Positions 8,725 to 17,041 of a stretch of DNA of 64,000 bases are shown piece by piece; the first letter of the stretch is position 1; each line of letters begins with the position of its first letter. Made by a program: the position numbers and the translations under genes. Location: contig JAAWAM010000022.1 of the NCBI GenBank assembly GCA_022792135.1, forward strand, positions 1-64,000. The letters run 5' to 3'. The stretch is from Clostridia bacterium (GTDB lineage: Bacteria; Bacillota; Clostridia; TANB77; CAG-508). Below the pieces are notes generated by a model. It saw nothing but the letters and a program-made list of their open reading frames with translations. It did no database searches and was not told where the DNA came from.

Positions 8725-9258
8725 ATGAAAAACAAAATGAGTGAGATAGAATTTCCAGTATTAAATGTAAAAATGGTAGCAATTGATAAAGTAATTGCCA
8801 ATGATTATAACCCCAATAAAGTAGCACCACCAGAAATGAAATTATTAAAACATTCTATAGAAGAAGATGGATATACACAACCAATTGTAACATATTATGA
8901 CGAAGAAAGAGACATTTATATTGTAGTGGATGGATTTCACCGTTATCGATGTGCCAAAGAATATTTTCACTTAAAAGAAATTCCAATTGTAACCATTGAT
9001 AAAGATTTAGAAAATCGTATGGCAAGTACAATTCGACATAATCGAGCAAGGGGAACGCACCAAATTGTAGATATGTCTCATATTGTTCTGACTTTAACAC
9101 AAAATGGGTGGTCTGAAATGGATATTGCCAAACATTTAGGAATGGAACTAGATGAAATTATTCGTTTGAAGCAAATTACAGGGTTAAAAGAATTGTTTGC
9201 TTCCCATAAATTTAGCAAGTCATGGGAGGAGTTTGAAGACAATAAAAAGAAAAAATAA
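8725..9258 (+). CDS. IbrB-like ParB/Srx-fold protein
   Basis: The 177-aa protein carries the ParB N-terminal fold: NDYNPNKVAPPEM, then SIEEDGYTQPIVTYY, VVDGFHRYRCAKEY with the GxxR-type nucleotide pocket, then TIRHNRARGTH. An HTH-like segment follows (MDIAKHLGMELDEIIRL). IbrB proteins pair with IbrA PAPS-reductase-like proteins, and the two genes are neighbours here. ParB-fold proteins bind or hydrolyse CTP or act as nucleases; which applies is unknown. The start could be 8725 or the in-frame ATG at 8737. Confidence 0.85.
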   Translation: MKNKMSEIEFPVLNVKMVAIDKVIANDYNPNKVAPPEMKLLKHSIEEDGYTQPIVTYYDEERDIYIVVDGFHRYRCAKEYFHLKEIPIVTIDKDLENRMASTIRHNRARGTHQIVDMSHIVLTLTQNGWSEMDIAKHLGMELDEIIRLKQITGLKELFASHKFSKSWEEFEDNKKKK

Positions 9259-9290
9259 AGAATATACGCCTAAAGCCTATATTCTTTTTA
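9257..9290. terminator. Bidirectional terminator between ibrB-like gene and ywlC
   Basis: AAAGAATATA...GCC / GGC...TATATTCTTTTT hairpin lies in the gap between convergent genes, with T-rich sequence on the plus strand. Confidence 0.75.
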
Positions 9291-9307
9291 TTTTGCCTAT
9301 TTTTTAT

Positions 9308-10318
9308 TCAGGATTCCATTTCAATGCAATGATGATTACAAACATTTAGTAAACGATTCATAATAGCCAAACCAAGTCCTTTTTTCTCAACCCCTTCAAT
9401 GATAATAATATCTGGTTTCAATTTTTCGGCTTGTCTTAATTTGGTAAAGATATTTTTAGAGATTTCTTCTAAATTATTTTTAGAACCAATATCCATTACA
9501 TGGATGGTATGGTATTGGTTTTGATTTTCTGAAAAAGTTAACAAAATAGGAAAATCATAATTTTTGGCAATTTCTTTAATTTTAGTTATTGTTTTTTCTT
9601 CATTTTTTCCAGAAATCAAAATACTAGGAACCCCTAATTGATAATGTTTCAAATCATGACTTGGAAGGTTTGAACTTTCTACGATTACTTGACCTGAAAT
9701 TTGTTTAATTTGTTCAGAAGTAACTGCTCCTGGTCGTAAAATATGAGGAATACCATCTATCACTTTTACAATGGTTGACTCAATTCCTAAATGACAACTA
9801 CCACCATCTATCATAAAATCTACTTTATCAGAAAAATCTGCTAAGATATCTTCTAAATTGGTACCACTCAATTTTCCAGAAATATTAGCACTAGGAGCAG
9901 CAATGGGAACCCCAGCATAGGCTATTAATTTTCTAGCAATTTCATGATTTGGCATACGAACACCAACTGTATTAGAAGTAGCAGTTACGATAGCAGGAAC
10001 ACAAGATTTTTTCTTTAAAATAAGAGTAAAAGGACCAGGAAAGAAAGTTTCCATTAATTGATATTCTAAGTCTGTAATATCTTGTGCAACCATTTCCACC
10101 ATTTCCATACTACTAACTAATAAATTAATGGGATTTTTAAAATTTCTACCTTTTATTTGATAAATTCGTTTAACCGCTTCTGCATCCAAACCATTGGTGC
10201 CAATGCCATAAACGGTTTCAGTTGGGAAAAGTACCAATTTACCATTCTTGATCTGGGCAGCAATTTTATTTAATTCTATCTCATTTATTTGCTTTTTAAA
10301 ATTAAAATAATTTTCCAT
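9308..10318 (-). CDS. ywlC: Threonylcarbamoyl-AMP synthase (Sua5/YwlC type)
   Basis: This enzyme makes threonylcarbamoyl-AMP from threonine, bicarbonate and ATP for t6A37 tRNA modification. The 336-aa length and two-domain layout mark the Sua5 type rather than short TsaC. The YrdC domain shows FPTETVYGIGTNG, KGRNFKNPINLLV, FPGPFTLIL, VGVRMPNH, APSANISG and HILRPGAVT. A C-terminal Sua5 domain follows from about residue 215. A downstream terminator is shared with the convergent ibrB-like gene. Confidence 0.95.
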   Translation of the reverse strand: MENYFNFKKQINEIELNKIAAQIKNGKLVLFPTETVYGIGTNGLDAEAVKRIYQIKGRNFKNPINLLVSSMEMVEMVAQDITDLEYQLMETFFPGPFTLILKKKSCVPAIVTATSNTVGVRMPNHEIARKLIAYAGVPIAAPSANISGKLSGTNLEDILADFSDKVDFMIDGGSCHLGIESTIVKVIDGIPHILRPGAVTSEQIKQISGQVIVESSNLPSHDLKHYQLGVPSILISGKNEEKTITKIKEIAKNYDFPILLTFSENQNQYHTIHVMDIGSKNNLEEISKNIFTKLRQAEKLKPDIIIIEGVEKKGLGLAIMNRLLNVCNHHCIEMES

Positions 10319-10409
10319 AAAAATACCTCATCTTTTTTGTATTTCTATATTATACAATGATGGACAAAATATTGCAAATGACAGGAAAATAAAAAAATAC
10401 AAAAAGGTA

Positions 10410-10462
10410 TTGACAAATACAAAAAGAATGAATAAAATAAACATGTGAACAATCATTCATAT
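10410..10462 (+). promoter_or_regulatory. Promoter and ArsR/CadC-type operator of the metal operon
   Basis: TTGACA (10410-10415) and TAAAAT (10433-10438) are 17 bases apart. Just downstream, the imperfect dyad ATGTGAACAATCATTCATAT (10443-10462) matches the TGAAC/TTCA operator type bound by CadC/ArsR repressors. This predicts metal-induced autoregulation. Confidence 0.75.
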
Positions 10463-10492
10463 ATAATCAAACTTAAAAGGAGGAATTTTTTA

Positions 10493-10846
10493 ATGCCAGA
10501 AGGAATGTGTGAAGTTACGGTTATTCATAAAGATACCGTAAAAAAAGTAAAACAAAAAATGCCAGAAGATGGCGTAATTTATGACCTAGCAGAATTTTTT
10601 AAAGTATTTGCTGATTCAACAAGAATGAAAATAATATATGCTTTAATGGAAAATGAATTGTGTGTTTGTGACATAGCTAATATCGTGCAAACTACACAAT
10701 CAGCCATATCACATCAATTAAGAATTTTAAAGCAATCAAAATTGGTAAACTACAGAAAAGAGGGAAAAGTAGTTTATTATCGCTTAGACGATGACCATAT
10801 TTCACAAATTGTAAAGAAAGGACGTGAACATATTGAAGAATTATAA
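10493..10846 (+). CDS. ArsR/SmtB-family metal-responsive repressor (CadC-like)
   Basis: The ATG at 10493 follows AAAAGGAGGAATTTTTTA and gives 117 aa. A winged-helix domain shows FKVFADSTRMKIIYALMENE, the cadmium-site-like ELCVCDIA and the recognition helix TTQSAISHQLRILKQ. The ELCVCD motif is the classic ArsR/CadC metal site on helix 3, and a Cys near the N-terminus (GMCEV) could complete it. It directly precedes cadA with overlap and has a matching operator upstream, so it is likely the Cd/Zn/Pb sensor of this operon. Confidence 0.92.
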   Translation: MPEGMCEVTVIHKDTVKKVKQKMPEDGVIYDLAEFFKVFADSTRMKIIYALMENELCVCDIANIVQTTQSAISHQLRILKQSKLVNYRKEGKVVYYRLDDDHISQIVKKGREHIEEL

Positions 10847-12897
10847 ATATCTTTTACAAGGATTAGATTGTGCCAATTGTGCCAAAAAGATAGAAGATAA
10901 AATAGCAAGTACAGAAGGATATCAAGAAGTATCTGTTAATTTTTCTACTTTAAAATTGTCTTTCAAAACTGAGAAAGAGAATCCAAAAAAAGAAATTACC
11001 AACATAGTAAAAGCATTAGAACCAGACATAGAAGTAGTTGAAACACAAGCGGCTAAAAAGGAAGAGGCTCGGAAGAAATCATCTTGATATAATAAGATTG
11101 CTGGTAGGAATTATGATTTACTTTTTAGCCATTTATATACCATTAGACGATAGAATCCAAGGAATACTTAAAATAATTGCTTTACTTGTCTTACTTTCTA
11201 GAACGGCTAGAAAAGCAGGGAAACAGTTAATAAAAGGAGTATTGGATGAAAATGCCTTAATCACCATTTCTGTCATTGGTGCTTGCTTTGTGGAAAAATC
11301 AACAGAAGGGGTTATGGTAATTACTTTATATGAAATTGGTAAAATATTAGAAGCAAGAGCAGTTAGTAAAACACGTAAATCGATTTCAGATTTAATGAAT
11401 CTAAAACCAGAATATGCGAATTTAAAACAAGGTGAAGAAGTCAAACAAGTTAATCCAGAAGAAATACAAGTAGGAGATATTATTTTAGTAAAGACGGGAG
11501 AGAAAATTCCTTTAGATGGAATGGTTATCAAAGGAGAAGCAGAAATTGACAATTCTTCTTTAACAGGAGAAAGTAAACGAATTAAAATAATGGAAGGCAC
11601 AAAAGTACTTTCTGGTGGAATTAATGTACAAGGACTGTTTGAAATGAAAGTAGAAAAGACATATGAAAATAGTACTGTTTATCAAATTTTGAATTTAGTA
11701 GAAAATGCAACAGATAAAAAAGCAAAAACAGAAACATTTGTAGCAAAAGCAGCCAAAATATATACACCCATTGTATTAGGAGTCGCTTTATTAGTAGCTA
11801 TCTTCATGCCAGTACTAGTAAAGGATATAACCTATCTGGAAAGCATTTACAAAGCTTTTATATTCTTAGTTATATCTTGTCCATGTTCCATTGCTATATC
11901 TGTACCACTTAGTTATTTTAGCGGAATTGGAAAGGCAGCCAAAAGAGGAATTTTAGTAAAAGGTAGTGACTACTTAGATGGAATAAAAGATATTGGTCAA
12001 ATCATTTTTGATAAAACAGGAACTATTACAACAGGTGAATTTAAAGTAAAATCAGTAAATCGTTTAAAGGATTCCTACAAACAAGAAGAAATATTAAATT
12101 ACTTTGCTATGGGAGAAAGCTTTTCAAACCATCCTATTGCCAAATCAATTTTAAAAGAAGTAAAACAAGAAGTTGATACACGCAAAGTTACCAATTTTGA
12201 AGAAATAGCTGGAAAAGGGGTACAATACAATTATGAGGGGAAAGAAATCAAAATAGGAAATGCTAGTTTTGTGGGATATCCTAGTCCAGAACAAGAAATG
12301 GCTCAAACTACTATATTTTTAAAAATAGGGGAAGAAGTAGCAGGAAGTATTGTGTTAACAGATGAAATCAAGCCAGGTGCCAAAGCAACAATAAAGAAAT
12401 TAAAAGAATTAGGAATTAAAATAAAAATGTTTACAGGAGACAAAAAAGAAATAGCAGAGGCAATAGCAAACGAGCTAAAAATAGAGGAAGTAAGAGCAGA
12501 GATGTTACCACAACACAAATATGAAGAATTAGAGAAAGTTTTAGATTCTAAAATAGGAAATCAAAAAGTAGCTTATGTAGGAGATGGCATTAATGATAGT
12601 CCTGTTTTAGCTAGAAGTGATCTTGGCATTTCAATGGGGGGAATGGGTTCAAGTTCAGCCATTGAAGCTTCTGATATGGTAATTATGACAGATGAACTAG
12701 AAAAAATTCTAGAAGCTATTCAGATCTCAAAGAAAACCAATCAAATTATCCAGCAAAACTTAATTTTTTCGATTGGTGTAAAAATCCTAACTTTACTCCT
12801 TAGTTTGTTTGGAATTGCTGACATGTGGGAAGCAGTTTTTGCAGATGTCGGAACAACTTTAATCACGATTTTTAATACCCTAAGAATTTTAAAATAA
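10824..12897 (+). CDS. cadA: Cd/Zn-exporting P1B-type ATPase, +1 shift at CGG 11070
   Basis: The first part is a heavy-metal-associated domain (GLDCANCAKKIEDKI). The second is the ATPase with membrane helices, the TGES actuator motif (SSLTGESKR), the transport-site SCPCS, phosphorylation site DKTGTIT, the HP motif (SNHPIAK) and hinge VGDGINDSPVL. Frame 0 ends at 11087 and the pump continues in the +1 frame. Skipping C11070 turns GCT CGG AAG into GCT GGA AGA and gives KEEAGRNHLDIIRLLVG, a normal CadA linker into the first helix, 690 aa in total. It overlaps the ArsR gene, so the two are co-translated. Alternative: two separate proteins or a recent mutation. Confidence 0.9.
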
Positions 12898-12909
12898 AGA
12901 TAGATTTTC

Positions 12910-12946
12910 AATCAAGATATGTTATAATAAGCATATCTTGATTTTA
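12910..12946 (+). terminator. Hairpin terminator after cadA
   Basis: AATCAAGATATG (12910-12921) pairs with CATATCTTGATT (12932-12943), followed by TTT. Confidence 0.75.
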
Positions 12947-12964
12947 TGAGAGGAGTTATAAAAT

Positions 12965-13654
12965 ATGAAACAAAAAATAAAACAAGAATTAATTAAATTG
13001 CAAGACCAAAAATACAAAGAATTTCATAGTAGATTATGTTCTAGTATGGCTCCCATCCTAGGGATTCGAGTACCAATTCTTAGAAATTATGCCAAAGAGC
13101 TATTAAAACAAAATACGTTTCCAGAATTAATGCAAAATATAGACGATGAATATTATGAAGAAATTATGTTACAAGGAATGTTAATTGGGTTAGCCAAAGA
13201 AGATTTTAAAACCATTTTGGAATCTATTAAAAACTTCCTTCCTAAAATAGACAATTGGGCAATTTGCGATGTTTTTTGTGCAGGATTAAAAATGACAAAA
13301 AAGAATCAAGAAGCTATGTGGGAATTTCTCAAGCAATGTGTGAAATCAGAACAAGAATTTGAAATTCGATTTGGTGTTGTTATGCTATTAGATTACTTTA
13401 TAGAAGAAAAATATTTAAAAGATATTTTTCAGATATTGGAGGAGATAAAAAGTCAAAAGTATTATGTTCAAATGGCAGTGGCATGGGCGATTTCTATTTG
13501 TCTTATTAAATACTATGACGAAACATTAGTCTATTTAGAAAAAGCAAATTTGGATACTTTTACTTATCATAAAGCATTACAAAAAGGAATCGAATCAGAT
13601 CGAATCACTTTAGAACAAAAACAAGTTTTGCGAAATAGGAAAAAACAAGATTAA
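12965..13654 (+). CDS. DNA alkylation repair protein (AlkD-like)
   Basis: The 229-aa all-helical protein has the HEAT-like repeat layout of AlkC/AlkD glycosylases, with GIRVPILRNYAKELLK near the N-terminus, EEIMLQGMLIGLAK, DNWAICDVFCAGLK and the later IRFGVVMLLDYFI and YYVQMAVAWAISIC. AlkD removes bulky alkylated bases by trapping flipped DNA; the DNA-facing Trp and Asp in DNWAICD are consistent with this. It stands alone between terminators. Confidence 0.88.
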   Translation: MKQKIKQELIKLQDQKYKEFHSRLCSSMAPILGIRVPILRNYAKELLKQNTFPELMQNIDDEYYEEIMLQGMLIGLAKEDFKTILESIKNFLPKIDNWAICDVFCAGLKMTKKNQEAMWEFLKQCVKSEQEFEIRFGVVMLLDYFIEEKYLKDIFQILEEIKSQKYYVQMAVAWAISICLIKYYDETLVYLEKANLDTFTYHKALQKGIESDRITLEQKQVLRNRKKQD

Positions 13655-13731
13655 TTTTTTAATAAAATTCCTTTGAAAAAAAGGCAATTTATGATATAGT
13701 AAAAAAAGAAAAAAAGTAAGGAGTACAAAAT

Positions 13732-15459
13732 ATGGAAAAAGGAAAAAGAGAATTAAACAAAGAACCAAAAAGAAGAATGACACGAGAAGAAGTAAAAAGA
13801 AAAAAGAAAAGGATAACCAGAACCATTCTAACTTTAGTAACTCTTATTCTTATCTTTATCATCGCAATGCTATTAAATAATTTTATCATTTTAGATAAGA
13901 ATAAAAATACAAATTTAGTGATTAACAATAAAAACGTAACCTCAAATTTAAAACATGAAATTTTAATAGAAAATCAGATTATATATCTATCAAAAGCAGA
14001 TATTGCTAATTTCTTTGATAAATATATCTATGAAGAAAAAGACACCAATCAAATCATAACTACCTATGAAAAAAAGATAGCAGCACTTGGATTTGAAGAA
14101 AATACCATTACCATTAATGGAGCAGACAAAAACATTTATGCTCACGCAATGGAAAAAGAGGGAACCATTTATTTACCAATTTCGGAAATGACAGATGTTT
14201 ATGATATTGAAATCTCCCATATTGAGAAAACAAAAGTAATCACAATCGATTCTTTTGAAAAAGAACAAAAAAAAGCCATTGTAACAGCCAATGTTTCGGT
14301 TAAGTCTTCTACAAACTGGATTGCCAAAACGATTGATAGAATAAAAAAAGGAGATACGGTTATAGTGGTATCTACAAATGGTGGATACACAAGAGTAAGA
14401 ACGGAAAATGGAAAATTAGGATATCTTAAAACCAATCAATTAGAAAATGAATTTGTAGTAAGAGAGAATATGGAAGAAGAAAAACAAATTGATGGAAAAA
14501 TTAATTTAACTTGGGACTATTTTTCTGAATATGGTTCTGCACCAGATAGAAGTGGGACAACCATAGATGGTGTAAATGTTGTATCACCAGCCTTTTTCTA
14601 TTTAGATAAAAATGGCAATTTAAGAGAAAATATAGGAAGCAAAGGAAAGGCTTACATAGAATGGGCCCATCAAAATGGTTATAAAGTTTGGCCAATGATA
14701 TCCAATGCAGAAGCAGCAAAAGAAAGTTTATCGGTTACTTCTAAAATTATGAATAGCTATCAACTAAGACAACAACTCATTGAAAGTATTGTAGATAAGT
14801 GTGTAAAATATCGATTAGATGGCATTAATGTGGATTTTGAAAATATGAAACAAGAAGACAAAGAGATGTATTCAAGATTTATTATTGAATTAACACCAAG
14901 ACTAAAAGAAATAGGTGCCATTACCTCAGTTGATGTAACAGCTCCAGACGGAGGAGAAACTTGGTCTTTATGTTTTGATCGAAATGTAATTGGAAAGGTA
15001 GCAGACTATATTGTATTTATGGCATATGACCAGTATGGAGTATCTAGCACAAAACCAGGAACAACAGCAGGATATGATTGGGTAAAATTGAGTTTAAACA
15101 AATTTTTAAAAACAGAGGAAATTAAACCTGAAAAAATCATATTAGCCATTCCATTTTACACAAGAGTTTGGACGACGAATACAGAAGGAAAAACAACAAG
15201 TAAAACCGTATCTATGAAAAATATCGACACCGTTTTGCCAGATGATATCGATAAAACATGGGATGATAAATTGAAACAAAACTATGTAGAATATACAGAT
15301 GGAAGCAACAAAAAGCAAATCTGGATAGAAGATATCAAGTCTTTACAAGCAAAAGTATCGCTTATTACACAAAACAATCTAGCAGGCGTTGGCTCTTGGC
15401 AAAAAGATATGGAAATAGAAGAGGTATGGCCAATGTTAAAAGCAGAATTAGGAAAATAA
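13732..15459 (+). CDS. Membrane-anchored glycosyl hydrolase family 18 protein with SH3 domain
   Basis: The 575-aa protein starts with a very basic cytoplasmic stretch and one membrane helix (about residues 25-48). An extracellular stalk of copper-amine-oxidase-like repeat type follows, then a bacterial SH3 domain (NVSVKSSTNW to RVRTENGKLGYLK). From about residue 250 there is a GH18 barrel with the catalytic DGINVDFEN motif (residues near 365). Related proteins act on spore cortex or vegetative wall peptidoglycan or chitin-like sugars. It lies before sigH, which has its own promoter. Confidence 0.88.
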   Translation: MEKGKRELNKEPKRRMTREEVKRKKKRITRTILTLVTLILIFIIAMLLNNFIILDKNKNTNLVINNKNVTSNLKHEILIENQIIYLSKADIANFFDKYIYEEKDTNQIITTYEKKIAALGFEENTITINGADKNIYAHAMEKEGTIYLPISEMTDVYDIEISHIEKTKVITIDSFEKEQKKAIVTANVSVKSSTNWIAKTIDRIKKGDTVIVVSTNGGYTRVRTENGKLGYLKTNQLENEFVVRENMEEEKQIDGKINLTWDYFSEYGSAPDRSGTTIDGVNVVSPAFFYLDKNGNLRENIGSKGKAYIEWAHQNGYKVWPMISNAEAAKESLSVTSKIMNSYQLRQQLIESIVDKCVKYRLDGINVDFENMKQEDKEMYSRFIIELTPRLKEIGAITSVDVTAPDGGETWSLCFDRNVIGKVADYIVFMAYDQYGVSSTKPGTTAGYDWVKLSLNKFLKTEEIKPEKIILAIPFYTRVWTTNTEGKTTSKTVSMKNIDTVLPDDIDKTWDDKLKQNYVEYTDGSNKKQIWIEDIKSLQAKVSLITQNNLAGVGSWQKDMEIEEVWPMLKAELGK

Positions 15460-15508
15460 CTTAATACAAAAGAAAATATTTCAAAGTAATCAATTTAGCA
15501 AAAACTGC

Positions 15509-15537
15509 TTGACATTAGGATTCCTGGCATATATAAT
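15509..15537 (+). promoter_or_regulatory. SigA-type promoter of sigH
   Basis: TTGACA (15509-15514), 17-base spacer, TATAAT (15532-15537); both boxes are perfect matches. Confidence 0.85.
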
Positions 15538-15570
15538 AGTAAAAAAGCACTTTTGGGGGTATTTTGACAT

Positions 15571-16212
15571 ATGCAAAAAGGGAACTTATATTTTACAACA
15601 GACAAATACAGTGAATTAACAGATGAACAAATTATATCTCAAATCAAACAAGGTGATGAAGAAGCTTTAGCTTATTTATTAGAAAAATACAAAGAACTTG
15701 TCAATGTAAAAGTAAGCAAATACTTCATGATAGGAGCAGAAAAAGAAGACATTGTTCAAGAAGGAATGATTGGTTTATTTAAAGCCATTAAGAACTTTGA
15801 TGTGGACAAGCAAAATACATTTAAATCCTTTGCCAACATCTGTATTGAAAGACAACTAATTACAGCAATTAAAAGTTCCAATCGACAAAAACATATGCCA
15901 CTTAATTCCTATTTATCTTTAAATATAGCTGCATATGACAATAGTGATGAAGATAGTGTGGAACTAATCGATACTTTTGATAGTAAAACCATAGAAGACC
16001 CATTAGAAACCATTATGAAAAAGGAATACTATACAGAAGTTGAAAATATCGTCAACAAAAATCTAAGCAAGTTTGAAAAACAAGTATTAGAACAATTTCT
16101 AAAAGGGGAAAGCTATCTAACCATTGCACAACGATTAGATTCACCAGTAAAATCAGTAGATAATGCCATTCAAAGAATACGAAAAAAAGCAATTAAAAAT
16201 ATGTTTCAATAA
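15571..16212 (+). CDS. sigH: RNA polymerase sigma-70 factor, SigH type
   Basis: The 213-aa protein has sigma region 2 (LLEKYKELVNVKVSKYF, EDIVQEGMIGLFKAIKNFD and FKSFANICIERQLITAI) and region 4 (VLEQFLKGESYLTIAQRL, VDNAIQRIRKKA). The RxxxxFxxFA-type region 2 and the short length match SigH/sigma-30, the early sporulation and post-exponential factor. A consensus SigA promoter lies upstream and a terminator follows, so it is monocistronic. Confidence 0.9.
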   Translation: MQKGNLYFTTDKYSELTDEQIISQIKQGDEEALAYLLEKYKELVNVKVSKYFMIGAEKEDIVQEGMIGLFKAIKNFDVDKQNTFKSFANICIERQLITAIKSSNRQKHMPLNSYLSLNIAAYDNSDEDSVELIDTFDSKTIEDPLETIMKKEYYTEVENIVNKNLSKFEKQVLEQFLKGESYLTIAQRLDSPVKSVDNAIQRIRKKAIKNMFQ

Positions 16213-16225
16213 ACAATGATATAGA

Positions 16226-16255
16226 TAAAAAGATGACCATAGGGTTGTCTTTTTT
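16226..16255 (+). terminator. Terminator after sigH
   Basis: AAAAAGATGACC / GTTGTCTTTTT stem with ATAGG loop and trailing T-run. Confidence 0.8.
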
Positions 16256-16310
16256 GTTGCAATCTTAAGCTTTTATGTGAATTTCATTGTATCATCCTCT
16301 TTTTTGTGCT

Positions 16311-16455
16311 TATAATTATGTTAATAGAGCAATCTATTTATTTTTATCAATAGTTCTTAAATGAGTACGCACGAAAAAGTGTAGGAAAGTTTAGAAAAAG
16401 TATATTGATAAAAATACAAAAGAAAAAGAAGTCACCATAGGGGTGACAAGGAGGA
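16311..16455 (+). promoter_or_regulatory. Conserved structured RNA leader, copy A, with its promoter
   Basis: A TATAAT box (16311-16316) is followed by a short hairpin (AATAGA/TCTATT) and a 14-bp stem formed by TATTTTTATCAATA (16339-16352) and TATTGATAAAAATA (16403-16416). The stem encloses the core GAGTACGCACGAAAAAGTG plus TAGGAAAG. A second hairpin GTCACC/GGTGAC (16431-16447) stands directly before AAGGAGG. The same order occurs at 30.8 and 62.3 kb with compensatory stem changes. I cannot match it to a riboswitch class I know. Confidence 0.75.
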
Positions 16456-16462
16456 AAACAGG

Positions 16463-16687
16463 ATGAATGCATATCAACAGAAGATTTTTTTAAAAAAAGA
16501 GATAGAAAAATATCTCGAAAGTTCTATAGGAAGAGTGCAAGGAGAAGAAGTTCCAGAAGCACTTGAATTGAAAAAACTTCTAATTCAAGTAGAGTTGGGG
16601 GAAAAAATAATTCCTTCTGTTCGACAATACTTTGAACAGAAAAAATGGATAGTTAGACAGGTAGGAAGTACCATCTACCTGTCTTAA
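16463..16687 (+). CDS. Small unknown protein after leader A, 74 aa
   Basis: The ATG lies eight bases after AAGGAGG. The predicted product is mostly helical and charged, with no recognised domain or membrane segment. The nucleotide sequence holds several perfect inverted repeats: GAGATA/TATCTC (16499-16516), CTTGAATT/AATTCAAG (16562-16589), CTGTTC/GAACAG (16617-16639) and AGACAGGTAG/CTACCTGTCT (16655-16684). It may therefore work partly or wholly as structured RNA. The three leader-associated ORFs are not similar to each other. Confidence 0.5.
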   Translation: MNAYQQKIFLKKEIEKYLESSIGRVQGEEVPEALELKKLLIQVELGEKIIPSVRQYFEQKKWIVRQVGSTIYLS

Positions 16688-16690
16688 AAC

Positions 16691-16722
16691 AAAAAAGCAT
16701 TTGGTAATTCCAAGTGCTTTTT
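16691..16722 (+). terminator. Terminator after locus A
   Basis: AAAAAGCA..TTGG / CCAAG..TGCTTTTT stem with a short loop. On the minus strand it also lies just beyond the 3' end of tRNA-Thr and has T-rich flanks, so it may be used by both. Confidence 0.8.
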
Positions 16723-16736
16723 CACATTTTTATATA

Positions 16737-16812
16737 TGGGGCTTCCAACGGGAATTGAACCCGTGACCTCTACCTTACCAAGGTAGCACTCTACCTACTG
16801 AGCTATGGAAGC
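16737..16812 (-). tRNA. tRNA-Thr (GGU anticodon), CCA encoded
   Basis: The minus-strand cloverleaf has acceptor GCTTCCA/TGGAAGC, D-arm AGCTCAGTAGGTAGAGT, anticodon arm CTACC-TTGGTAA-GGTAG with anticodon GGT at the centre of the loop, and T-arm CGGGTTCAATTCCCG. The 3' CCA is encoded after discriminator C. It sits just upstream of, and divergent from, the threonyl-tRNA synthetase gene. Confidence 0.95.
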
Positions 16813-16877
16813 AAATAAAATTAAAAAACATCATTTAGGATTATACAATAAGAATTAAAAAATGTAAAGCATTTCTA

Positions 16878-16999
16878 TTGACTTTTTTCAAAAAAAAGTT
16901 TAAACTAGGAATATAGGAAAAAAGACAAGCAAAAATAGGAAAATAGGATGACCGTGGCACTCCTATGGGTAATCAAAATATCCATGGGAGTGTTTTATT
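16878..16999 (+). promoter_or_regulatory. thrS promoter and leader attenuator
   Basis: TTGACT (16878-16883), 17 bases, TAAACT (16901-16906). The leader then carries a strong terminator-like hairpin, CACTCCTATGG / CCATGGGAGTG (16958-16992), with TTTT after it, 50 bases before thrS. This suggests attenuation. The leader is too short for a full T-box with Stem I, and I see only a weak TGGCAC-like box. A 17-codon ORF (ATG at 16948) overlaps the hairpin. Confidence 0.65.
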
Positions 17000-17041
17000 A
17001 AATGTCCAAAATTAGATAGAAGATTAAAGGAGGAATGTTAA

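Noticed and set aside
11038..11090. Separate start of the CadA pump at ATG 11038
   Set aside because: The first 16 residues from that ATG (KHKRLKRKRLG) are the metal-binding domain linker in the wrong frame, and no ribosome binding site precedes it.
16427..16460. Leader hairpins as CRISPR repeats or tracr-like RNA
   Set aside because: The three copies are more than 14 kb apart, each followed by an ORF, with no repeat-spacer array and no cas genes. No CRISPR array is present in the window.
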